Positions 7,271 to 16,123 are shown, counted from the first letter of the stretch. The stretch: DNA of 25,925 nucleotides from CAZJBP01 sp964544115 (GCA_964544115.1 CAZJBP010000027.1:1-25925), one strand, 5' to 3'. Numbers and translations: made by a program. The notes: generated by a model not told the origin, from the letters alone.

Positions 7271-9623
7271 ACGGTTCCCGTGGGAAAGGCCCGATACCCC
7301 AAACCAACCCGAACCCACCCATCAGGACGACCCGCCGCCGAAGTCGGAAGCGGACGTGGGCAACGCAGGGCCACACTCTGCCGCGTCCAGCGGGGTGGTG
7401 GGTGACATCGCTCAGGCGATGCAGGGCGCACGCCCAGTCTGGCGGGACGCTCCGTTGGCCCCCTCTAGTGCTCCGCAAGGAAGGGAGTCATTGGATCCGC
7501 TGCGCGCAGCCATTGATAAGGACCGCAATCGCCTGTGTGATGAACTGGACATGCAACCTGACGGCAAACGATGGTTTTGTCCGAAATGTCAGCGTGACCC
7601 GCGCCGACATGCCGATGGTGACTTCTCTACGGAAGCGGGTTTCAGGTGCCACAAGGGCGGATGCGGCTGGTCAGGCGATGGGTTCGATCTGGTGCGGCTA
7701 GTCCGAGGGTGTGACTTTCCAACGGGTGTCGCATTCGTGCGCAAGGTGTATGGCATACCTGCTGGAACTGGTCCGGCAGTTGCGCCGCTGCCACCGCCGC
7801 CAAAGACGGTGAAGGTGTACTTGGACCATGATGCCGCTGCGAAGGCCGCCCACCGGGCTGTGTGTGCGGACAACACCCAGGACTGGAAGGAAACTCGCCG
7901 GGACTTCTATTGCGACGCTAGCGGGCGCAACGTGGCCGCCGTGTTGCGCTTTGACGGGACCAACAAGGACGGAAAGCCAGCCAAGAGTTACCGCCCCATT
8001 CATGCCGTGGCAGGTGGGTGGGCGATGGGCGATCCGCCGGGCAAGTGGCCGCTCTTCAAGCTACCGGAGATCATGTCGAGCAGCGGGCCGGTCTACGTCT
8101 GCGAGGGTGAAAAGGCGGCATCTGCCGGCCTGGCTATCGGGTTGACGTGTACGACGTCTGCGCACGGCGCGCAGTCGCCGAAGAAGACAGACTGGGGCCC
8201 GTTGGCCGGGCGTGACGTTGTGATCCTGCCGGACAACGACGATGCCGGAAGCCGCTATGCTGACGCAGTGGTGGAGATTGTGCGCGCCGTTGGCGTGCGG
8301 TCTGTCAGAATCGTTAAGCTTCCGCAGCTTCCGCCGAAGGGCGACCTGTTCGATTTTGTCGAGCAACAGGCAGGCAAGCCGCACGAAGAGGTCAGGTCGG
8401 CTGTCGAAGCCCTGGCGACGGTAGAAGCCGAAGCTACTGCGCAGACCGAACATCAGGAGGACCTGGGAGGGGGTGCTCGGCCATACAGCACACGGTCATG
8501 GGGTGAGATTATCAGCCTTGATTTGCCCCCGCCCGACTGGTTCTGGGGGGCGTGCTTTGCTCTGGGCTACGGCCGTGTCCGCGTACAGGTGATCTTTGGG
8601 CAGGGGGGACTTGGAAAGTCCCGAATATCAATGAACCTTGCCCGCAACCAGGTTCTTGGGTTGCCCTTCGGGGGCATGACGACAGGGACCCGACCATTGC
8701 GGCACTTGTTCATGGGCACAGAGAACGGGATTCATCGCCTTCAGTATGACATCCAACGTATGTCTGAGGGGTTGACCGATGACCAGAAGGCAGCGCTGGA
8801 CAACTATGTCTTCCTGGCAACGCTTGAAGCCCCTGACGATGGTTTCGTGATGCTGGCGGACGAAGATAACCGCGCGCGTTGGCGCGACACTGTTGAGAAG
8901 CGCCGGCCAGATGTGCTCTGGGTTGACCCATGGGGCGACGTGCAGGCAGGGGATGCGAACGCGGATGCCGATGCCCGATGGACGCTGACCGAGCTCGCCC
9001 GCATCCTCGGAGCCATCAACCCAGGGGCGGCCCTTGTCATCCTGGCCCATGCCCGGACCGGGGCCAAGAACATCATGGAGGCCCTCGGGTATGCCGCCGC
9101 GAATTTCGGCAAGGGGAGCAAGGCCCTCTTCTCGTCAGCCCGCTGTGTCTTCAACCTGGCCCCTGGCAGCGAAGTCGAGAACCCTCCAGTCTTGGTGGCC
9201 TGCGCCAAGTCCAACGACGGCCGCCGCCCCGCACCGTTCGCCCTAGTCCTCGACACTGAGACAATGACATACAGCGTGGACCCGGACTTCGATGCCGACG
9301 CTTGGGCTGCCGACATCCTCGACCTCGCCAACGGGAAGAAGCGGGCGAAATCGAAGCCTCAGAGGCTGTCGGAGACTGAGGCCTTGGCGATGTTGGGGTC
9401 CGAGACGGACACGAAGACCGGTATCATGCAGCGGCTGAAGGACAAAGGATTGACCCGGGACGATGCCTACGACCTGGTGCAGCGCCTTGTTTCGTCCCAT
9501 AAGTGGGAGCAATGGCGTCAACCGGGAAAGAACATGCCCACGTACATAGGGACGGGCTTGGCAGTCAAAGCGCGCATGGCGCAGTGGGGGAAGGACAATC
9601 AGCCGGAACTCCCCGCCGCATGA
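7263..9623 (+). CDS. Zinc-finger/Toprim/RecA-like replication primase-helicase
   Basis: A 786-residue replication protein of phage/plasmid type. A disordered N-terminus (1-75) leads to a zinc finger, C106-x2-C109 with C129-x4-C134. A Toprim domain follows, with E281 in CEGEKA and DNDDAG at 324-329, so its acidic centre is intact. A RepA/AAA_25-like RecA domain has Walker A GQGGLGKS (446-453) and Walker B VLWVD (551-555). The C-terminal ~90 residues look like a winged helix. The order zinc finger, Toprim, helicase parallels T7 gp4-type primase-helicases. I chose the ATG at 7263 over the upstream TTG at 7251 because of the G-rich site at 7253-7260. It likely drives autonomous replication of the element. 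Confidence 0.88.
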   Translation: MSKRFPWERPDTPNQPEPTHQDDPPPKSEADVGNAGPHSAASSGVVGDIAQAMQGARPVWRDAPLAPSSAPQGRESLDPLRAAIDKDRNRLCDELDMQPDGKRWFCPKCQRDPRRHADGDFSTEAGFRCHKGGCGWSGDGFDLVRLVRGCDFPTGVAFVRKVYGIPAGTGPAVAPLPPPPKTVKVYLDHDAAAKAAHRAVCADNTQDWKETRRDFYCDASGRNVAAVLRFDGTNKDGKPAKSYRPIHAVAGGWAMGDPPGKWPLFKLPEIMSSSGPVYVCEGEKAASAGLAIGLTCTTSAHGAQSPKKTDWGPLAGRDVVILPDNDDAGSRYADAVVEIVRAVGVRSVRIVKLPQLPPKGDLFDFVEQQAGKPHEEVRSAVEALATVEAEATAQTEHQEDLGGGARPYSTRSWGEIISLDLPPPDWFWGACFALGYGRVRVQVIFGQGGLGKSRISMNLARNQVLGLPFGGMTTGTRPLRHLFMGTENGIHRLQYDIQRMSEGLTDDQKAALDNYVFLATLEAPDDGFVMLADEDNRARWRDTVEKRRPDVLWVDPWGDVQAGDANADADARWTLTELARILGAINPGAALVILAHARTGAKNIMEALGYAAANFGKGSKALFSSARCVFNLAPGSEVENPPVLVACAKSNDGRRPAPFALVLDTETMTYSVDPDFDADAWAADILDLANGKKRAKSKPQRLSETEALAMLGSETDTKTGIMQRLKDKGLTRDDAYDLVQRLVSSHKWEQWRQPGKNMPTYIGTGLAVKARMAQWGKDNQPELPAA

Positions 9624-9671
9624 CCCCCGGAGACTTCCTATGGCTTTCGGAGAGTTGCGGGAAATCGTGTC

Positions 9672-9719
9672 ATGACTTCCCCCCCCGGCTCCCTACTATA
9701 GGGAGCCGGGGGAAGTCAT
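9672..9719. terminator. Large inverted repeat, possible bidirectional terminator or origin hairpin
   Basis: ATGACTTCC at 9672-9680 pairs with GGAAGTCAT at 9711-9719. The stem continues through a C/G run and GGCTCCCTA (9687-9695) paired with TAGGGAGCC (9699-9707). The left arm has eight C against five G, giving a three-nt bulge; the loop is CTA (9696-9698). It lies 49 nt after the primase stop. There is no T-tract, so a simple intrinsic terminator is not certain; a replication-origin structure is an alternative. Confidence 0.6.
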
Positions 9720-9797
9720 AGGGGCAAGTCGGGGGTGGATAGGTCGGCCCGGCACCTGTTCACTGGTGCTGCCGGGGGTAGCGCGAACGCTATGGGG

Positions 9798-9811
9798 TCG
9801 CGCGCGCGCGA
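9798..9811. repeat. Alternating CG tract, self-complementary
   Basis: TCGCGCGCGCGCGA is a perfect 14-bp palindrome with six CG steps, able to form Z-DNA or a cruciform. It lies in the noncoding region after the primase-helicase. Confidence 0.6.
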
Positions 9812-10032
9812 GGGTGATGAGGTGTGTGCACCCAAAGACCGAAGGGCACCTTCGTGCTGGCCCACGCCCATTCTGCCCTCTCGCCAATGGCCGGCCATAC
9901 GCTCTTCGGCCTACCTGCGCCCGGTGATCCGCTCGGCTGGGTGTGGGTGGCCCCGATGGGGCTGTCCCGAGGCGGTGCGGGGGCCGGTGTCCTCGAACGC
10001 CGGGCCCGCCTCGCCAATTCTGGCCTGCGACA

Positions 10033-11520
10033 TTACCCGGCCAGCAGTGCGGTCCGGACCTTCGCAGCGTTCTTCGACGTGAGGGTCTCGGCCAGCTCGC
10101 GTGCCCAGTCGGGGAGGGGGGCGCGCTCCGGCGTCCGTGCGTCGGCGTCGACGCTCAGTACGGCCGGCAGAGCGGCGATGGCCCGCGCGGCCTCCAGTTC
10201 GCCGACATGGCTATAGTGGCGTGTCATCGAGGGGTTACTGTGGCCGACGATGCTCTCAACGACGGACAGCGGGGCGTTTGCCTGGCGGCAGAGACTCACG
10301 AACGAATGCCGCAGGGAGTGGAAGCCGCATGCTATCACGGCTCGCTTGCCGGTCGGCTCCAATTCCACGTTGCCCTTCTCGGTCATGACCGGCGCACCGT
10401 CGTCCTTCCGCTTGATTTGGGTGCCCGTTCCTGGGGCGTGGCATTCAATACCGCAGTTCCAGAACAGACGTTGTATCCGGCGCGTCAGCACATCGGCGCC
10501 CTTGACCGCGTAGACGGCGGCAGTCGCAGGCATCACATACTCGCCCCGTCTGACCGCGTACGCCTCTGCCAGCATGCCGGCGAGGTCACTGAACAACGGA
10601 ACGATGACCGGCTTCCCGCTGCTCCGGGCGGTCTTGTTCGGCACGCGGACGATGCGGCCCCGGGGTAAATCAACTTCCGTCCACTTGAGGGTGGCGCAAT
10701 CGCCCAGGCGAAGCCCGGTGTAGATGCCCAGGGCAAACAACAGCCTCGTTTCGCCCGCGGCCGCCGAGACGATGCGCCGCAGTTCCTCGGTCGTCAGTTC
10801 ACGCCGACTGGCCGACAGCTGCTTCCGTCGGGCGATCCGATCCCAGGGGTTAGACGAGATCCCAGCCGCATCGTCTTGGCTCAGGATGCGGAACACGAGT
10901 AGCAGGAGCCCGATGTGCTTGTTGAACGTGTTGGCCGACACCTTGTTGGCCAACAGGTCAGCAGCGTATTCCTGTGCGATCTTAGGCGAAACATCGGCCA
11001 CGGTGCCCGCCGTGGGGTGCGCCGTCGCGATCCACTGCGCGAATCGCTGCCACTGAAAGCCGTACTGCCGCAGCGTCGCCTTGCCGGCGTCTGGCCGGGT
11101 TGGGCTTTCCTCGTACCGCTTCCAAGCGTCCGCGATCCGCAACCCGGGGCGGGCGGCGTCAGTGGCGGCTTCGAGACGTTGCTCCGCCGTTTGCAACCGG
11201 GAGAGGATTTGGCGCTGCGCTTCGGCCGCGTCCTTCGCCATGAAGGGCGCCAGCATGACTCTACGGGCGGCCTCGGCCTGCGCGTGGTCGGTGATCGGTT
11301 CGCCCTTTGCGTCCTTGAGTGGAGCGCGGACGCGGGTCCTCTCTGCTTCCCCGGTCTTCTGGTTCTTGGCCTCAATCGTGTAGGCAAGCCAGTAGGCGCC
11401 CGCGCCGTTCCAGTCGGCCGGGTGCTCATGGCCGGACGCATCTCGCTTATAGAGTCGCCCTGATCCACGCGGAGCCCGCTGCTTGCGCTCGCCGTCGGCC
11501 TTGTTACGATGCTTCCCCAT
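10033..11520 (-). CDS. Phage/integrative-element tyrosine integrase
   Basis: A 495-residue tyrosine integrase. It has a basic N-terminal arm-binding region (1-60), a core-binding domain (about 125-230) and a catalytic domain with R271 (TGLRLGD), K296 (PNKTARS), H401 and R404 (HSLRH), H427 (GHSNP) and nucleophile Y436 (RHYSH). All six positions are filled. The ATG at 11520-11518 is preceded by a G-rich site (AAGGGGGCGG), and the family start fits better here than at the further upstream start at 11940, which would read through the tRNA remnant. The gene faces away from the att site at 11654-11713, with its promoter beside that site. It is the integrase that would insert this element at tRNA-Leu(CAA). 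Confidence 0.95.
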   Translation of the reverse strand: MGKHRNKADGERKQRAPRGSGRLYKRDASGHEHPADWNGAGAYWLAYTIEAKNQKTGEAERTRVRAPLKDAKGEPITDHAQAEAARRVMLAPFMAKDAAEAQRQILSRLQTAEQRLEAATDAARPGLRIADAWKRYEESPTRPDAGKATLRQYGFQWQRFAQWIATAHPTAGTVADVSPKIAQEYAADLLANKVSANTFNKHIGLLLLVFRILSQDDAAGISSNPWDRIARRKQLSASRRELTTEELRRIVSAAAGETRLLFALGIYTGLRLGDCATLKWTEVDLPRGRIVRVPNKTARSSGKPVIVPLFSDLAGMLAEAYAVRRGEYVMPATAAVYAVKGADVLTRRIQRLFWNCGIECHAPGTGTQIKRKDDGAPVMTEKGNVELEPTGKRAVIACGFHSLRHSFVSLCRQANAPLSVVESIVGHSNPSMTRHYSHVGELEAARAIAALPAVLSVDADARTPERAPLPDWARELAETLTSKNAAKVRTALLAG

Positions 11521-11530
11521 GACCGCCCCC

Positions 11531-11576
11531 TTGCGTTGAGTCGTTTGCGTCCTTACCTGTCGCGAACGGTACGCAA
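11531..11576. promoter_or_regulatory. TTGCGT repeats upstream of the integrase
   Basis: TTGCGT occurs at 11531-11536 and 11545-11550, and inverted (ACGCAA) at 11571-11576. All lie between the integrase start and the att site. They could be arm-type binding sites for the integrase or an accessory factor, or operators of its promoter. Confidence 0.35.
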
Positions 11577-11620
11577 GAGCGGGGTGGTCTGTCAATGTAA
11601 ACCACAAACGGACACAGGAA

Positions 11621-11647
11621 CTGTTGTAAGTAACTGCAAGGCAACAG
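11621..11647. repeat. Inverted repeat flanking the att core
   Basis: CTGTTG (11621-11626) and CAACAG (11642-11647) form a 6-bp inverted repeat with a 15-nt spacer, ending 7 nt before the tRNA-Leu remnant. The position suits an integrase core-type or accessory binding site. Short repeats like this can also arise by chance. Confidence 0.35.
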
Positions 11648-11653
11648 GCCGCA

Positions 11654-11713
11654 GCAGACTCAAAATCTGCCGCCCGCAAGGGCATGGGGGTTCGACCCCC
11701 CCCTCCGGCACCA
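11654..11713 (+). tRNA. 3' fragment of tRNA-Leu(CAA), att site scar
   Basis: Anticodon stem GCAGA/TCTGC (11654-11658, 11666-11670) encloses the loop CTCAAAA with anticodon CAA (11661-11663). A long variable arm, GCCC-gcaa-GGGC (11672-11683), is typical of Leu. The T arm is GGGGG-TTCGACC-CCCCC (11686-11702). The acceptor 3' strand CTCCGGC, discriminator A and encoded CCA finish at 11713. The 5' acceptor GCCGGAG and D arm are absent upstream, so the gene is not intact. A 3' tRNA fragment directly behind an integrase is the usual att scar of an integrative element. The intact tRNA-Leu should mark the other end. Confidence 0.85.
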
Positions 11714-11833
11714 GTCTTTGCCTGCAGCGCAGCATGGGGAAAGTGCTGTCCGTAGCCGTCGTGTAGGCGGGCCGAGCTGGCGGCGTTCGGCAGGCGAGAA
11801 CCCACGCGCGATCCACAGCGACGGCGGATCGCG

Positions 11834-12412
11834 TCACGGGCTCGGAGCGCTGCCAGAGTTGGGGCCGGCCTGCCCTGTGGACGACGTTGGCAATCCCGCG
11901 CGGTGCCACACGCGCCCGTGCACATCGGTCCGTTGCGCATCGTTCAGGTATGCCTCCCTCAGGTTCGCCCCGACCAGGTAAGCCCCGCTCAAATTCGCCC
12001 CGCTTAGGTCTGCACCGGTCAGGTCCGCCCAGTTAAGGTACGCCTCGGCAAGGTTTGCCCCGGTCAAATCCGCACCTCTCAGGTGCGCGCCGATCAGGTC
12101 TGCGCCGATCAAATTGGCCCCTCTCAGGTTCGTCCTGCTCAGGTCCGCCTCGGTCAGATCCGCCCCGGTCAGATCTGTCCCGCTCAGGTTTGTCCCGCTC
12201 AGGTTCGCCCCGGTCAGGTACGCGCCAGTCAGGTTCGCCCAGTTCATGCAGGCTTCGGTCAGATTCGCCTCGCTCAAATCCGCGCCTCTCAGGTTCGCCC
12301 AACTTAGGTCCGCCCCCTTCAGGTCCGGCGTCAAAGAAGGGGTTGCTTGCCGCCACGCATTCCACGCAACAGAGCCCTTCTTCAGGATTGCGAGTTGCTC
12401 AGCCTTTGCCAT
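11834..12412 (-). CDS. Pentapeptide-repeat protein
   Basis: A 192-residue protein. A short N-terminal region (1-28; WNAWRQATPS is of the kind often found before such repeats) leads into about 26 pentapeptides of the A(D/N)Lxx type, from residue 33 to about 160. They are predicted to form a right-handed quadrilateral beta-helix. At DNA level the region is a 15-bp tandem array centred on AGGTTCGCCCC-like units. The C-terminal ~30 residues are unrelated and low complexity. The ATG at 12412-12410 has GGAAGGGAG 7 nt upstream. The biochemical role is unknown; some members protect DNA gyrase, but nothing here shows that. It is the first host-side gene beyond the att scar. Confidence 0.93.
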   Translation of the reverse strand: MAKAEQLAILKKGSVAWNAWRQATPSLTPDLKGADLSWANLRGADLSEANLTEACMNWANLTGAYLTGANLSGTNLSGTDLTGADLTEADLSRTNLRGANLIGADLIGAHLRGADLTGANLAEAYLNWADLTGADLSGANLSGAYLVGANLREAYLNDAQRTDVHGRVWHRAGLPTSSTGQAGPNSGSAPSP

Positions 12413-12929
12413 TGCCGCTCTCCCTTCCTACCGTTGTGCCGGTACGCAGATCACGCGCCCCCCCTGAGAATGACGAGACGCTACCAGAGGGCGCGGTCGA
12501 GGGCAAGTCGCAGTCGCGACGGACTGAATGCATAGCCTTAGAGGGCGACCCGGGGAGTGGACAACGACACAAGCGGTCGACGCCAAAGTGTATGTCTAAT
12601 GCCCGACGCTGCTCGCAAGGGATCGCGGGCTTAGCCTGCGGATCGGCACCTCGCCTTGCTGTGTCGCGGCGCGGTTGACATGCCCCCCCCGATGGTCTAG
12701 CGTGCCTTCAGATGGGTCCTGATGCCGTGACGGTGACTAGCCAGGTGAACTCGCCCGAGAAGACGGCTATGGGCCACTTGTCGCAGCACGGGTCGGCCAC
12801 TACCCTTTGAACGCGCTGTATAGTCAACCGGATCGCGGGCCTGACGGCACTGGCGTCCCATGGGGCCGCAAGGCTACTGGCGATGCAGGCTGCAGGCCTT
12901 TAGAAGGATGACGTGCAGGGGGAGCACAC
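12413..12929. other. Long intergenic region, no gene seen
   Basis: These 517 nt lie between divergent genes. A TTGACA at 12675-12680 is followed 17 nt later by a weak TAGCGT. A better -10 candidate, TATAGT (12819-12824), lies about 105 nt before the DUF4114 gene but has no good -35. A small imperfect hairpin, GCGGGC-TTA-GCCTGC, lies near 12624-12640. I see no RNA gene or convincing small protein. Confidence 0.45.
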
Positions 12930-14024
12930 ATGCGACAACGAAATAGATGCATCCTCATTGCCCTGCTAGCGGCGGCCTTATCAGGCGCAGCTTATCAGGT
13001 CCTGCCCGCCCGCAGCCTCCGTAACCATGACACAACGCCACCCGGTCCTAACGACTCTTCATCCGCGTTGAGACTGGAACAAGGTCAAGAGGCAGGGGTG
13101 GAGGGCGAAGCATCCGCGCGGTCAATGGGTCCAGAAGGCGTGCCCGGTTCTGAACGGGGTACAGGCGGCACCAAGAAGGACAATGCCGTCATGTCGTCCA
13201 AGGCTTCGAAGGGGGTGCACAAGGGCCTCTTGAGGAGAAGAACATCCAGCACCATTGAACCGGCGTTCGACGACGTGGTCACCAAGAGCCTGATGACAAC
13301 GTCCAGCGTGGCGCCAGGCGTCCAGGCGGAAGGAATCGATCCGTCTGCTCGCGTTCAGGCTCTGGTGCGCCCGTTCGACCTTGATGTGATTGCGCCCGTT
13401 CAAGCGACGGGATCCGACCCGTCCAGTGAAGAGTTCGCCATGGGCTCGTTGCCGGACCTCCTGGACTATATTGAATCGAACGTCGTGTACTGCGACTCGA
13501 ATGAGGAGAAGTCCACCGAAGCGTCGTTGACCAATCTCACGCTCGCGGCCGCATCGCCGATTAGGGTGTATTTCGTAGCCGATGACGCCCTCTACCACAA
13601 CTCGATCGGCCTGTTTACTGCGGAGTCGGCTGACGGCGAAATGGTGCCTGAACTTGTGTTTCCCGATGCATCGTCCGCCTACAGCTATTACAAGAATGTG
13701 AAGGACAAGACGCCGACGGCCGACTTGCCTCTGGTGCCCGGGGATTTCGTGGACATCGGTTTAGCGGAAGCCGGCAGCTCCCTCGATCTGTTTGTTATTC
13801 CGGACGGGGCCAGGCAGGGCCAGGAGGCCTATGGCATTACAAAGGAACTGAACGCGGACAAGCTGTCTCATGCGCGGATTCTCGGCGTGGTTGGCGATTC
13901 CATGATCCTGGTCGGGTTTGAAGATCTAACCGATGGCGGGGATCGGGATTACGACGATGTCATTCTCGCCGTCGAGGTCGGCAAGGAAAACGTCCGGTCG
14001 ATATCAGCCCGCCTCGGCTTGTAA
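12930..14024 (+). CDS. Secreted DUF4114-domain protein
   Basis: A 364-residue exported protein. The N-terminus has a basic start (MRQRNR), a hydrophobic core (about 8-22) and a plausible signal-peptidase site around residue 27. A long Ser/Gly/Glu-rich disordered stretch (about 30-110) follows. The C-terminal part ends in the DUF4114 signature GFEDL, then GGDRDYDDVILAVEV (329-350). In that family this Asp-rich motif is a likely calcium-binding beta structure of secreted or surface proteins. Upstream of it, about 205-325 forms a beta-rich module. GGGGGAG lies 5 nt before the ATG. It appears to be a single gene, and its physiological role is unknown. Confidence 0.82.
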   Translation: MRQRNRCILIALLAAALSGAAYQVLPARSLRNHDTTPPGPNDSSSALRLEQGQEAGVEGEASARSMGPEGVPGSERGTGGTKKDNAVMSSKASKGVHKGLLRRRTSSTIEPAFDDVVTKSLMTTSSVAPGVQAEGIDPSARVQALVRPFDLDVIAPVQATGSDPSSEEFAMGSLPDLLDYIESNVVYCDSNEEKSTEASLTNLTLAAASPIRVYFVADDALYHNSIGLFTAESADGEMVPELVFPDASSAYSYYKNVKDKTPTADLPLVPGDFVDIGLAEAGSSLDLFVIPDGARQGQEAYGITKELNADKLSHARILGVVGDSMILVGFEDLTDGGDRDYDDVILAVEVGKENVRSISARLGL

Positions 14025-14153
14025 GTGCGCCCCTTTCCCGTTGCGTGGCCTTCGTGGTGTTTCATCTTTCCTGCCCAGCCCTCGCGTGTTAGAAGCTCAC
14101 TCGTACTGTGAGGTGCGCGCGCAGTCCAGCGTCGAAGGGGTGTGTCTTCCGTG

Positions 14154-15398
14154 ATGATGAGCCGTCAGGATAGGGTCGAGTACTTGGCCAACGTGTTGAG
14201 CGTGGCGGCGGTCGGGGACTCGGTGACCCTCGAAGAGGCGACCGTGCTGCGGTCAATCGTGGAGCGCATCGGCGCCGACGTCAATGACATGCAGGCCGCG
14301 CGGGGGCTTCTGGAGGGCGCTGCGGGGTATGCGGCGCGGCTGCCGGACGACTCCGCGCGCCGTCTGGCCAATATCGAAGACATGGTGCTGATGGCCCTGG
14401 CGGACGGCGAACTGACGGCCGACGAGTGTGCCCCGATCGAGCGCTTGCTTGCCGGACATGGCTTTGCCCAGGTCGATATGGACGTGCTCGTGAGGCGAGC
14501 GGAAAAACGGAGAAAGGACATCCTGCAGGCCGCGGGGGCGTCCGTCGCGCCAGTCCCCGCGCTGCCCGCCCGTCCGCCGCCTCTGCCGTCCAGGCCTGCG
14601 GCCGCTCCTGACCCGGGAAAGGCCGCCACTCGTACGGTGGTGCCGCCGCGCACTCCGCCGCCGCCCATGCGCACGCGCGGCGGGACGGAGGCCCGCGGGT
14701 TCCCGGCCGAACGCACTCCTCGCCGGCCGAATCCGCCTGCAGAAACGCCGCGCACTTCGCCGCCGGCCGCGGCGCCTGTGCCGACGTGCGCACCGCCCCC
14801 CGCTCTGCCCCCCTCAACGTCGCCATCACCTGCGGGGCACTCCGCCGCGCCGCCTGAGAGCCGCCTGGCCGCCTGCATCCGCCATCGGGAGGCGTCTCCC
14901 TGCTGCCGGGCCTACTGTTTCGGGGCGCCCGTGGGCGCGCTCAACCCGTGGGGTTGCCGCCTGCTGGACATGGACTGGTCGGGCCGCGCCGACTGGTTGC
15001 GCTTGGGCGCCTTCCGCGACAGCGACACGTTTGTGCTGGACCGGGCTGCCATTCGGGCGCTGCTGGCCTCTCGCATGACCGCCGTGAGTGCTTGTCCGCA
15101 TTTCTCGGCGGTCGTGGCGTCGGCCGCGGTCGACGCGCTCCCATCGCGAGCGACGACCGCCGGGCGATGGCGCCATCACAAGGCCGAAACCAGCGCGACG
15201 GGCGCTGTCCCCATTACCGTGCGCGAATACCGTCATGGGTGCGATATCAGCTCCGCGGTGACGAGCGACGGGATGGCCCCGACGGACGGTCGCGATGCAC
15301 TGCTAATCATTCGCCGGACCTGCGCTGCCGCCGGCGCCGGCGGCGGCCCGATGGACTGGAAGGCACTTGCGATGCAGGCGGAGATGGCTGGAGGCTGA
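14154..15398 (+). CDS. TerB-like protein with Pro-rich linker and Cys-rich C-terminal domain
   Basis: A 414-residue protein in three parts. Residues about 6-125 form a helical TerB-like domain with the acidic motif ADGELTADE. A Pro/Ala/Arg-rich linker spans about 130-236. The C-terminal domain (about 237-410) has five Cys near its start (C241, C250, C251, C255, C268) and the motif NPWGCRLLDMDW. I cannot name this last domain; the Cys pattern could bind metal. The exact start is uncertain: an ATG at 14154 or GTG at 14151 fits the GAAGGGG site at 14133-14139, while the upstream GTG at 14142 is too close to it. It leads a co-directional group with NfeD and flotillin, suggesting a membrane-stress or membrane-domain role. 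Confidence 0.72.
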   Translation: MMSRQDRVEYLANVLSVAAVGDSVTLEEATVLRSIVERIGADVNDMQAARGLLEGAAGYAARLPDDSARRLANIEDMVLMALADGELTADECAPIERLLAGHGFAQVDMDVLVRRAEKRRKDILQAAGASVAPVPALPARPPPLPSRPAAAPDPGKAATRTVVPPRTPPPPMRTRGGTEARGFPAERTPRRPNPPAETPRTSPPAAAPVPTCAPPPALPPSTSPSPAGHSAAPPESRLAACIRHREASPCCRAYCFGAPVGALNPWGCRLLDMDWSGRADWLRLGAFRDSDTFVLDRAAIRALLASRMTAVSACPHFSAVVASAAVDALPSRATTAGRWRHHKAETSATGAVPITVREYRHGCDISSAVTSDGMAPTDGRDALLIIRRTCAAAGAGGGPMDWKALAMQAEMAGG

Positions 15399-15487
15399 AG
15401 CGAAGCGGCGCGACCGTGTCTCGCGCAGGGGTGCAGGAGCGGTGACGGTGGAACCCGCGGCACACGCGGACGACGAGGGGGTGCATC

Positions 15488-16123
15488 ATGATGGACTGGT
15501 GGACTAGTTTGACGACCCTGAATCAGGCGTTCTACTGCATCGCCGTCTTCATCAGCATTCCATTTGCCTGGCAGTTCGCCGCGGCGTTCTTGGGCCTTGC
15601 CGGCGGATCCGACGCCGACGTCGACGGCGGCGATTACGAGGCGTCCGGGCACGAGGCGTCCAGCGACCACGCGTTCGACCAGGGCGCGCAGGGCGATTCC
15701 GCCGCGACCGTGCTGGTTTTCAAGATGATGAGCATGCGATCGCTCACCACCTTTTTCACCCTCTTCTGCTGGGGAGTTGCGCTGTACCTGAACCGCGGCG
15801 TGCCCGTCGCCAGGGCCATGGGAATCAGCGCCCTGTGGGGGCTGGCCGGCATGGCCTGCGTGAGCCTTCTGCTCTATGTCCTGCCCAAGATGGCGCAGGT
15901 GGGCACCCGCGATCTCAATTCCTGTATCGGGTCCGAGGCCGTGGTCTATCTGGACATCCAGCCTCAGAAACAGGGGCAGATCCGCGCCACGGTGAGCGGA
16001 ACGGTGTGTTATGTGCGGGCGCGCTCCGCCGGGCTGGTTGCCCTGAAGGCCGGTACGCCGGTGCGTGTGACGCGACGGGTGGACGTGAATACGGTGGAAG
16101 TGGAGCCCGTGCTCAAGGATTGA
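15488..16123 (+). CDS. NfeD-like membrane protein
   Basis: A 211-residue inner-membrane protein. One membrane segment lies near residues 15-38, and two more at about 84-100 and 110-132. An acidic loop rich in Asp/Glu/His (41-72) lies between the first two. The C-terminal ~70 residues (from about 142) form the small OB-like beta domain of NfeD proteins, with IGSEAVVYLDIQPQ and a core ending GTPVRVTRRVDVNTVEVEP. GAGGGGG lies 6 nt before the first of two ATGs. NfeD partners flotillin in many bacteria (as in Bacillus yuaF-floT), and a flotillin gene follows after 104 nt. Confidence 0.85.
   Translation: MMDWWTSLTTLNQAFYCIAVFISIPFAWQFAAAFLGLAGGSDADVDGGDYEASGHEASSDHAFDQGAQGDSAATVLVFKMMSMRSLTTFFTLFCWGVALYLNRGVPVARAMGISALWGLAGMACVSLLLYVLPKMAQVGTRDLNSCIGSEAVVYLDIQPQKQGQIRATVSGTVCYVRARSAGLVALKAGTPVRVTRRVDVNTVEVEPVLKD

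Larger units (their letters stand above)
9624..10032. other. Noncoding region between convergent primase and integrase genes
   Basis: This 409-nt stretch lies between the stops of two convergent genes. It holds a large hairpin (9672-9719), a 14-bp self-complementary CG tract (9798-9811) and a small CGAAGG/CCTTCG hairpin (9840-9854). Overlapping short frames exist but none has a ribosome site or recognisable protein. Placed between a replication gene and an integrase, it could hold a replication origin or a bidirectional terminator. Confidence 0.55.

Noticed and set aside
9735..10216. Short plus-strand frames between primase and integrase
   Set aside because: They overlap the integrase 3' end and lack ribosome sites and family features.
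11940..12330. 15-bp tandem pattern suspected as a CRISPR or minisatellite
   Set aside because: There are no unique spacers; the period and sequence match the pentapeptide codons of the minus-strand gene.
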